Source: Stenotrophomonas maltophilia (lineage in GTDB: Bacteria > Pseudomonadota > Gammaproteobacteria > Xanthomonadales > Xanthomonadaceae). Taken from it: a DNA stretch of 64,000 bases. The DNA lies in the NCBI GenBank assembly GCA_002363385.1, contig DEVL01000003.1, positions 709,057 to 773,056 on the forward strand, given 5' to 3'. Below, piece after piece: positions 8,138 through 14,068 of this stretch (the stretch's first letter is position 1; the number at the start of each line of letters is the position of its first letter). Both the position numbers and the translations under genes were made by a program. The notes below the pieces were generated by a model, which saw only the letters and a list, made by a program, of their open reading frames with translations, was not told where the DNA came from and made no database searches.

Positions 8138-8614
8138 TCAGTGCTTTTCCAGCGACAGCAGCAGCTTCCACTGCGCGGCCGTCACCGGGAGGATCGAGAG
8201 ACGGTTGCCGCGCGCGGTCAGCGGAAAACCCTCGCCCAGCGCATCGGCGTGCAGCTTGATCTCGTCCAGCGAAATGGTGTCGCGCAGTTTGCGCTCGAAG
8301 GCCACGTCCACCAGCATCCAGCGCGGTTCTTCGCGGGTTGCCTTGGCGTCGTAATAGTCCGAGCCGGGATCGAACTGGGTATCGTCTGGATAGGCCTCGC
8401 TGGCCACCGTGGCCAGCCCGACGATGCCTGGCACCTTGGTATTGGAGTGGTAGAACATCACCCCGTCGCCGACCTTCATGCCATCGCGCATGAAGTTTCG
8501 CGCCTGGTAGTTACGCACGCCGTTCCAGGGCTCACGGCCCACGCGCTGCAGATCATCGATGGAAAAGGCGTCCGGTTCGGACTTCATCAGCCAGTAGCGC
8601 TTGCGTGCGGTCAT
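8138..8614 (-). CDS. EVE-domain protein
   Basis: A 158-residue EVE (PUA-like fold) protein. Family features are the opening RYWLMKSEP, WNGVRNYQARNFM, the pocket segment GDGVMFYHS, and GIVGLATVASEAYPD. EVE domains resemble YTH domains and are thought to bind modified bases in DNA or RNA. The standalone bacterial form is common and its cellular role is not settled. It sits between fau and rpiA on the same strand and may be in one operon with them. I chose the ATG at 8614 because the translation upstream is low-complexity and not family-like. Confidence 0.9.
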   Translation of the reverse strand: MTARKRYWLMKSEPDAFSIDDLQRVGREPWNGVRNYQARNFMRDGMKVGDGVMFYHSNTKVPGIVGLATVASEAYPDDTQFDPGSDYYDAKATREEPRWMLVDVAFERKLRDTISLDEIKLHADALGEGFPLTARGNRLSILPVTAAQWKLLLSLEKH

Positions 8615-8627
8615 GCGGAGTCTTTGA

Positions 8628-9227
8628 TTACGGTAGGTGCCGACCGTTGGTCGGTACGCAGACAAGGGTGGAGACGTCGGTGCAGATCGCATCCACCGCG
8701 ACGTCCCACGGCTGTACCGGCAGATCATCGACCTGCTGGACCGAGAAGCCGACCCCGACCAGCCACGGCGGCGCCGGGCGCTGGTGGCGGAATGCGAAGC
8801 TGCGATCATACCAGCCGCCTCCCATGCCCAGCCGCCGGCCCTGTGCGTCGAAACCGACCAGTGGCGCGACCACCAGCGCCATCTGCTCCGGTGCGAGGGT
8901 GTCGTCCAGCGCGAGATCGGGTTCGGGGATGCCGAAGCGGTTGGTGGTCAGCGCCTGCCCCGGGCGCCAGGGCGCGAAGCGCAGCGTCTTCTCGTGCAGG
9001 ATCGGCAGGCAATAGGTCAGGCCGGTGGGCAACTGCATCTGCCAGCGGTGCAGCGCGATCTCGCCATCCATCGCCCAGTAGCCGGCGACATGGCCCTGCG
9101 TGGGCGCGAATGGAAGGGCGAGCAGGCCATCGGCCAAGTGTTCGGCGGCGGCCAGGCGCACGGCGGCGGGGAGATCACGGCGGCGTTGGCGCAGCTGCTG
9201 GCGCAGTGCGGAGCGCGGGTCGGTCAT
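8628..9227 (-). CDS. fau: 5-formyltetrahydrofolate cyclo-ligase
   Basis: A folate-salvage enzyme of 199 residues (the ygfA product of E. coli) that converts 5-formyl-THF to 5,10-methenyl-THF using ATP. Recognisable are the N-terminal ALRQQLRQRRRDL, VVAPLVGFDAQGRRLGMGGGWYDRSF (substrate and nucleotide binding), and LVGVGFSVQQVDDLP. It lies directly downstream of zapA-ssrS, the order seen in E. coli. Its last eight or nine codons are the REP palindrome at 8633-8657, so the C-terminal VPTNGRHLP is repeat-encoded and unlikely to be ancestral. Confidence 0.92.
   Translation of the reverse strand: MTDPRSALRQQLRQRRRDLPAAVRLAAAEHLADGLLALPFAPTQGHVAGYWAMDGEIALHRWQMQLPTGLTYCLPILHEKTLRFAPWRPGQALTTNRFGIPEPDLALDDTLAPEQMALVVAPLVGFDAQGRRLGMGGGWYDRSFAFRHQRPAPPWLVGVGFSVQQVDDLPVQPWDVAVDAICTDVSTLVCVPTNGRHLP
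8633..8657. repeat. GTAG REP element inside the fau 3' end
   Basis: The palindromic core GCCGACC-GTT-GGTCGG has the same core as the REP at 2578, and GTAG lies at its left end. It is read as coding sequence by fau on the minus strand, giving VPTNGRHL just before the TAA stop at 8628-8630. It lies upstream of the EVE gene start. Confidence 0.75.
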
Positions 9228-9257
9228 GCCTGGGTCCGGAGCGTGCGGGGGAAGCGG

Positions 9258-9296
9258 ATAAAACAAGAGCGACGTCCCAAGGGAACGCCGCTCTTG
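9258..9296 (-). terminator. Intrinsic terminator downstream of 6S RNA
   Basis: On the minus strand, CAAGAGC pairs with GCTCTTG (9296-9290 with 9270-9264) in a long stem with one or two mismatches inside. TTTTAT follows immediately. It lies 3' of the 6S RNA and 5' of fau. It probably ends most ssrS transcripts while letting some read through into fau. Confidence 0.75.
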
Positions 9297-9304
9297 CTGG
9301 AATA

Positions 9305-9492
9305 TTGCATTCTCCGCCGTGACGATGCATGCGAAACGACCTTGAACCCGGGGTTCAAGTGGGTACGCTGGGGTTCCATCGGGCTTCCCGCTACAAGGCG
9401 GACTTGCACTCCCGGCGCCGTCGCGCACCCGTGGTCGTAATTAAGGGACAAGGCGAATGTTTGCACACGCCGTCGTTCACAGCAGAGAACGC
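9305..9492 (-). ncRNA. ssrS: 6S RNA
   Basis: This gap in the zapA-fau interval has the features of 6S RNA, which binds the sigma70 RNA polymerase holoenzyme as a promoter mimic. The 5' segment (9492-9478) and 3' segment (9321-9307) pair over 15 positions, with only three G-U pairs, to form the closing stem. The length of about 186 bases matches 6S RNA. An internal arm carries CTTGAACCC/GGGTTCAAG (9341-9359), as in E. coli 6S RNA. A TATAAT box lies about 8 bases upstream of the 5' end, and an intrinsic terminator follows. The gene order zapA-ssrS-fau matches E. coli. Ends are estimated from pairing, not mapped. Confidence 0.88.
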
Positions 9493-9499
9493 GACGAGG

Positions 9500-9505
9500 A
9501 TTATA
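9500..9505 (-). promoter_or_regulatory. -10 box of the ssrS promoter
   Basis: A perfect TATAAT on the minus strand, 7-8 bases before the predicted 6S RNA 5' end. No good -35 hexamer is seen at 16-18 bases; the best candidate is TGGTCG at 9527-9522. Confidence 0.7.
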
Positions 9506-9622
9506 GCCCTCTTGCGCGATTCGACCAGTCCGTTCGTCGGTCCAATTGCATGCCAATTCAGATCGATGAAGACCGCGCGATGCACGTGTGCAATCAAACA
9601 CCGCGTGGAACCGGCGCGTGGA

Positions 9623-9922
9623 TCAACCTGCGCCGTCAAAGGCGCGATCCAGCCGCCGGTTCAGATCACTCAGGGTCTGCTGCAGGGCGATGGCCTGGCG
9701 TGCGTGCTCGTCGCGCAGCTGCTGCAGCTCGTGCGCCAGGTTCAGCGCGGCGAGCACCGCGACGCGGTCGACCGCGGCCATCCGGTTGCTGCCCCGGATC
9801 TCGCGCATCTTCGCGTCCAGCAAGCGGGCGGCGGCGGTCAGGCTTTCGCGCTCCTCGGCGCCCACGCCCACGGTGTATTCACGATCCAGGATGCGGACAC
9901 TGACCGGTTCGGTCTGGCTCAT
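9623..9922 (-). CDS. zapA: Cell division protein ZapA
   Basis: A 99-residue FtsZ-ring-associated protein. The N-terminal region (VSVRILDREYTVGV, followed by ESLTAAARLLDAKMREIR) is the ZapA globular domain. The rest is a long coiled-coil helix with NLAHELQQLRDEHARQ. The family crosslinks FtsZ protofilaments at midcell. Its ATG overlaps the TGA of the upstream coiled-coil gene by ATGA. The 6S RNA gene lies immediately downstream. Confidence 0.93.
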   Translation of the reverse strand: MSQTEPVSVRILDREYTVGVGAEERESLTAAARLLDAKMREIRGSNRMAAVDRVAVLAALNLAHELQQLRDEHARQAIALQQTLSDLNRRLDRAFDGAG

Positions 9923-10140
9923 GTGTGCTGCTCCAGGGATTTGAGGCGGGTGATCATCGCTTCCACCCGGGAGCGGGCCTGCTCGTTCTTGGCCAGCAGC
10001 TGGGAGCGCTCGCCGACCAGCTGCTCCTGCTGGTGGCGCAGGCTGCGGTTTTCCTCGGCCAGGCGCTGGTTGCGCTCAAGCAACGCCTCCACCCGGGCGG
10101 CGAAGGCCTGCAATTGGGCGATGGCGTCGGCGGGTTCCAT
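9919..10140 (-). CDS. ZapB-like small coiled-coil protein (TIGR02449-type)
   Basis: About 73 residues from the ATG at 10140; an ATG at 10158 would give 79. Almost the whole protein is one heptad-rich helix (AIAQLQAFAARVEALLERNQRLAEEN and onward). It matches the small coiled-coil family usually encoded just before zapA in gammaproteobacteria. Its size and position suggest a ZapB-like partner of ZapA at the Z ring, which is inference. The 4-base overlap with zapA suggests coupled expression. Confidence 0.85.
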   Translation of the reverse strand: MEPADAIAQLQAFAARVEALLERNQRLAEENRSLRHQQEQLVGERSQLLAKNEQARSRVEAMITRLKSLEQHT

Positions 10141-10305
10141 GTCCGGCACGATAGGCAAGGGCGGATGGGGCGGTCAAGCGAATAATGACGGGGCCTGCTG
10201 GCAGTTGACGCGCCGGTGGCGGGACGTGGCTCGGGGCGGGCCATGGCAACCCGGTGGACACAGGTGGATTGCTACACTGTGGCGCTCACAAACCGTAGCC
10301 CCAAG

Positions 10306-10854
10306 ATGACCGAACTCCCGAGTGTCGACGACGTAAACCAGGCCAGCCAGGCCCTGGGCCTGGGCGCCAGCGCCGCTGAACTGCACGGCGGCCTGTGCGG
10401 CTGGCTGTCCGCCGGCGGTGCGCCGGTGCGTGAATGGCCGGCCCGCGTGCTGGCTGATGACAACCTGCCGACCCCGGCCGAAGGTGACGCCTTGTCGCGC
10501 CTGCTCGATGCCAGCGTGGCGCAGATGGAAGACCGCGATTTCGCCTTTGAGCTGTTGCTGAGTGATGCCACCGAGACCGCCGCGCAGGCCGATGCGCTGT
10601 TCACCTGGGCGCGCGCGTTCCTGGGCGGCTTCGGGCTGGGCTCGGGCCAGAACCGGCCGGCTTTGTCCGAAGAGGGCGATGAGGCCCTGACCGATCTGGC
10701 CAAGCTGGCCCAGGCCTCCAGCGAGGACTTTGAAAGCGGCAACGACGATGACGAAGACGCGCTGGCCGAGATCGAGGAGTTCATCCGCGTGGCGGTGCTG
10801 CTGCTGCACGGCGACTGCGTCATGGCCGCGCGCCATCGGCAGCGCCTGAACTGA
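10306..10854 (+). CDS. ygfB: UPF0149 family protein YgfB
   Basis: A 182-residue cytoplasmic helical protein of the UPF0149/YgfB family. Recognisable segments are ASAAELHGGLCGWLSAGG near the N-terminus, TWARAFLGGFGLG, and the acidic EDFESGNDDDEDALAEIEEFIRVAVLLLH near the C-terminus. In Pseudomonas the homologue represses a genotoxic-stress programme; its role here is untested. It lies one base before pepP, the conserved gammaproteobacterial order, and is divergent from the zapA operon. I chose the ATG at 10306. Confidence 0.9.
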   Translation: MTELPSVDDVNQASQALGLGASAAELHGGLCGWLSAGGAPVREWPARVLADDNLPTPAEGDALSRLLDASVAQMEDRDFAFELLLSDATETAAQADALFTWARAFLGGFGLGSGQNRPALSEEGDEALTDLAKLAQASSEDFESGNDDDEDALAEIEEFIRVAVLLLHGDCVMAARHRQRLN

Positions 10855-10855
10855 G

Positions 10856-12187
10856 ATGGATATCCGGCAGCTGACCGGCATCTCCGCCGCCGAATACACC
10901 CGCCGCCGCCAGCAGTTGATGGAGATGGCCGGCGACGACGCGATCCTGGTGCTGCCGGCCGCGTCCGAGCGGGTGCGCAGCCTGGATACGCATTATCCGT
11001 TCCGCCAGGACTCGGACTTCTGGTACCTGAGCGGCTTCCCGGAACCGGACGCCGTGCTGGTGCTGATCCCGGGGCGCCGCCATGGCGAGGTGATCCTGTT
11101 CTGCCGCGAGCGCGATGCGGACCGCGAAGCGTGGGATGGCGCGCGCGCCGGCCAGGAAGGCGCGGTCTCGCAGTACGGCATGGACGATGCGTACCCGATC
11201 GACGATCTGGACGACATCCTGCCCGGCCTCCTGGAAGGGCGCTCGCGGGTGTACTACCACTTCGGCCGCGATGCCGAGTTCGATCTCAAACTGATCGGCT
11301 GGGTCAACCGGGTGCGCTCGCAGGTGCGGCATGGCGCGCAGCCACCGCATGAGTTCCTGGAACTTGGCCACCTGCTGCACGAGCAGCGGCTGTTCAAATC
11401 GACCGCGGAAATCTCGCTGATGCAGCGCGCTGCCGATATCAGCGTGCAGGCGCATCTGGCCGCGATGCACGTGGCGCGGCCGGGCATCCACGAGTACGAA
11501 CTGCAGGCCGATCTGGAGCGTGTGTTCCGTGCCAATGATGCGTGTGCGGCTTACAGCAGCATTGTCGGTGCCGGTGCCAACGGCTGCATCCTGCATTACC
11601 GCGACAACAATGCGTGCTCACACGACGGCGATCTGGTCCTGATCGATGCCGGTGCCGAGTACCGCGGCTACGCCAGCGACATCACCCGGACCTTCCCGGT
11701 CAACGGCCGTTTCACCGCCGAACAGCGCGCGCTGCATGATCTGGTCGGTGCGGCGCAGGCTGCGGCACTGGCCCAGGCACGGCCAGGCAATGCGTACGAA
11801 GCCGGCCATCTGGCCGCGGTGGAAACCCTGACCGAGGGCCTGCTGCGGCTCGGCCTGCTCAAGGGCACGCTGGAAGAGAACATCGCCCAAGCGCATTACC
11901 AGCGCTTCTACCGGCACAAGACCGGGCACTGGCTGGGCCTGGATGTGCACGACGTGGGTGATTACCGGTTGGCGGGGGATTCGCGGATGCTGGAGCCGGG
12001 CATGGTGTTCACCATCGAGCCGGGCCTGTATGTCTCACCGGATGACCGCAGCGTGGACGCGCGCTGGCGCGGTATCGGCATCCGCACCGAAGATGACGTG
12101 CTGATCACCGAGGACGGCCACCAGGTGCTGACGGCTGCCTTGGCGCGCAGTGCCGATGAGATCGAAGAAGCGATGGCCAAGCGCTGA
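10856..12187 (+). CDS. pepP: Xaa-Pro aminopeptidase P
   Basis: A 443-residue M24B metallopeptidase that removes N-terminal residues preceding proline. The N-terminal domain (about 1-175) is AMP_N-like (FRQDSDFWYLSGFPEPDAV). The pita-bread catalytic domain follows, with metal ligands in LIDAGAEYRGYASDITRTFP (two Asp), the His of HKTGHWLGLDVHD, and Glu in TIEPGLYV and RTEDDVL. The start is one base after the ygfB stop. In many relatives ubiH follows; here a REP pair and a convergent second M24 peptidase follow instead. Confidence 0.95.
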   Translation: MDIRQLTGISAAEYTRRRQQLMEMAGDDAILVLPAASERVRSLDTHYPFRQDSDFWYLSGFPEPDAVLVLIPGRRHGEVILFCRERDADREAWDGARAGQEGAVSQYGMDDAYPIDDLDDILPGLLEGRSRVYYHFGRDAEFDLKLIGWVNRVRSQVRHGAQPPHEFLELGHLLHEQRLFKSTAEISLMQRAADISVQAHLAAMHVARPGIHEYELQADLERVFRANDACAAYSSIVGAGANGCILHYRDNNACSHDGDLVLIDAGAEYRGYASDITRTFPVNGRFTAEQRALHDLVGAAQAAALAQARPGNAYEAGHLAAVETLTEGLLRLGLLKGTLEENIAQAHYQRFYRHKTGHWLGLDVHDVGDYRLAGDSRMLEPGMVFTIEPGLYVSPDDRSVDARWRGIGIRTEDDVLITEDGHQVLTAALARSADEIEEAMAKR

Positions 12188-12198
12188 TCCGCTTCAGG

Positions 12199-12225
12199 GT
12201 GGAGCCACCCCATGGGTGGCTGCGC
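12199..12225. repeat. REP-like hairpin after pepP
   Basis: An 8-base perfect stem (12203-12210 with 12214-12221) around CAT lies just after the pepP stop. It could be a REP element or a terminator; no T-run follows. It forms a pair with the hairpin at 12272-12294. Confidence 0.6.
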
Positions 12226-12271
12226 GGTGCGTGACGAAGGAACCGCTGGCCGTGCAGTGCATCACACCGGT

Positions 12272-12294
12272 GGTGCCGGCCGCTGGCCGGCACC
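12272..12294. repeat. GTAG-family REP core between pepP and pepQ
   Basis: GTGCCGGCC (12273-12281) and GGCCGGCAC (12285-12293) pair perfectly around GCT. This is the same core as the elements at 16.6, 51.7 and 56.1 kb. It ends shortly before the pepQ stop, between convergent genes. Confidence 0.7.
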
Positions 12295-12306
12295 CGCATT
12301 CCCCGC

Positions 12307-13635
12307 TCAGCTGGCCGCCGCAAACACCGGACGGGTCAGGTTGTCGGCCTCGCCTGCAGTGCACAGCACCTCGTCCTCGATCCGCACACCGCCATACGGG
12401 CGGAAGAAATCCACGCGGTCCCAGTTGATGCTGGCGCCATTGCCGGCCTGCTTGACTTCGTCCAGGAGCATGTCGATGAAGTAGACGCCCGGCTCGATGG
12501 TGACCACCATGCCGGGTTCCAGCACGCGGGTCATGCGCAGGTACGGGTGACCCTGCGGGCGCTCGATGCGGCCACCGCGGTCGCTGGCCGCAAAGCCGGC
12601 CACGTCATGCACCTGCAGGCCGATCAGATGGCCCAGGCCGTGCGGGAAGAAGGCCGCGCTCACACCGGTGGCCAACGCTGCCTCCGGCGAGACGTTGAGC
12701 ACGCCGACGTCCTTGAGGATGCCCATCAGCGACAGGTGTGCGTCGATGTGAAGCTGCTTGTAATCCACGCCGGCACGCACGGCGGCGCCCATCTGCTGCT
12801 GGGCCGCGTCCACGGCGTCGATCAGGGCCTGGAATTCATCGTGGCCGCTCGCCGCGTAGGTGCGGGTGATGTCGCTGGCATAGCCGTACGCGCTGGCACC
12901 GGCGTCGATCAGGAAGCTGCGCAGCGGGGTCGGCGCGCTGCGGCCAAGATCGGTGTAATGCAGCACAGCGGCGTGTTCGTTGAGGCCGATGATGTTGCCG
13001 TACGGCAGCTCATTGGCGTCCTGGCCAACCGCACGGCAGTACGCCATGTGGATCTCGAACTCGCTGGCGCCAGCGCGGAAGGCGGCTTCGGCGGCACGGT
13101 GGCCGCGCACGCCCAGTCGCTGCGCTTCGCGCATCAGCGCGATTTCATAGGGGGTCTTGTAGCCGCGCTGCCAGTCCAGGTAATCGATCACCGGCGCCGG
13201 GTTGTTCGGCACGAACGCGCCCAGCGTACTCTGCGGCTCACCGAGGATCGCGCAGCGGGTCGCGTCCTTCGGCAGCAGCGCCAGGGCATCGTCGGGTTTA
13301 CGGATGATCTTGATGTCGACATGCTCTACCCACCAGCCGTTCGGCGCATCCGGCACTACGTGCCAGTAATCGAAGGGCTGGTAGAAAATCAGCGTGGGGC
13401 GCTGCCCCGGGGTGTACACCAGCCAGCTGTTGGGCAGCTTGGTCAGTGGCAGCCAGGCCTTGAAGTTCGGGTTCACCGCATACGGGTAATCGCGATCGTC
13501 GAACGCCTGGTAGTGCTGGGTACCGCTGGGAATCACCAGATGGTCGAAGCCGCCACGGGCCAGCGCTTCATCGGCGCGCTGGCGCATCACGCTGGCATGG
13601 TGGGAATACAGGGCGCCGAGGTCTGGCTGGTTCAT
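12307..13635 (-). CDS. pepQ: Xaa-Pro dipeptidase (prolidase)
   Basis: A 442-residue M24B metallopeptidase, longer than PepP in its N-terminal domain, resembling PepQ/organophosphorus-acid-anhydrolase-type prolidases that cleave Xaa-Pro dipeptides. Metal ligands are in FLIDAGASAYGYASDITRTY (two Asp), the His of FFPHGLGHLIGLQVHD, and Glu in TIEPGVYF and RIEDEVLC. I chose the ATG at 13635 (MNQPDLGALY). It is convergent with pepP, so two proline-specific peptidases sit tail to tail. The substrate range is inferred. Confidence 0.9.
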   Translation of the reverse strand: MNQPDLGALYSHHASVMRQRADEALARGGFDHLVIPSGTQHYQAFDDRDYPYAVNPNFKAWLPLTKLPNSWLVYTPGQRPTLIFYQPFDYWHVVPDAPNGWWVEHVDIKIIRKPDDALALLPKDATRCAILGEPQSTLGAFVPNNPAPVIDYLDWQRGYKTPYEIALMREAQRLGVRGHRAAEAAFRAGASEFEIHMAYCRAVGQDANELPYGNIIGLNEHAAVLHYTDLGRSAPTPLRSFLIDAGASAYGYASDITRTYAASGHDEFQALIDAVDAAQQQMGAAVRAGVDYKQLHIDAHLSLMGILKDVGVLNVSPEAALATGVSAAFFPHGLGHLIGLQVHDVAGFAASDRGGRIERPQGHPYLRMTRVLEPGMVVTIEPGVYFIDMLLDEVKQAGNGASINWDRVDFFRPYGGVRIEDEVLCTAGEADNLTRPVFAAAS

Positions 13636-13717
13636 GGCATGAAGCTCGCTGACAGTGCGGAATGCAGCCCTAGATTCTGCCGTAATCACGCCGTCGGCGC
13701 TGTGCCGGAACCGGCGC

Positions 13718-14068
13718 TCACACTGCCGAAGTTTCCTCGGCGATCCACTGCCGCAGCTGCTCGCGTGCTTCGCGCGGCAGGGTCAGGAAGCGGAAGCCCA
13801 CCCAGGCCTGGCCCGGCGCATGGGTCTGCTCGCTCCACAACAGGTGGACGCCAACGTCGATCAGCAGCGGCTGCCCCTGTGGCCCGGCGATGGTGAACTG
13901 CAGCTGGTACAGCGCATCGTCCTGCATCGGCACCGAGGCCAGCATCAGCATGCCGGTCTCGGAGACATTGCCGAGCCGGCCGATCACGGTCTCGGCCATC
14001 TGATCGGTGACGGGCACCAGCTCGGTCACCTGGCGGCGCGGCGCGCGGCGGGTATCGGGTGTGGTCAT
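13718..14068 (-). CDS. PilZ-domain protein
   Basis: A 116-residue single-domain PilZ protein. The c-di-GMP-binding signature is present: RRAPRR near residues 7-12 (RxxxR) and GNVSETG near 33-39 (xNxSxxG). It is probably a cytoplasmic c-di-GMP effector that acts through a partner. Its ATG overlaps the TGA of the upstream DUF1631 gene by ATGA, which suggests the two proteins function together. Confidence 0.88.
   Translation of the reverse strand: MTTPDTRRAPRRQVTELVPVTDQMAETVIGRLGNVSETGMLMLASVPMQDDALYQLQFTIAGPQGQPLLIDVGVHLLWSEQTHAPGQAWVGFRFLTLPREAREQLRQWIAEETSAV

Noticed and set aside
7352..9322. A 656-codon plus-strand open frame across rpiA, the EVE gene and fau.
   Set aside because: Three recognisable genes on the minus strand explain the region; the shadow has no domain.
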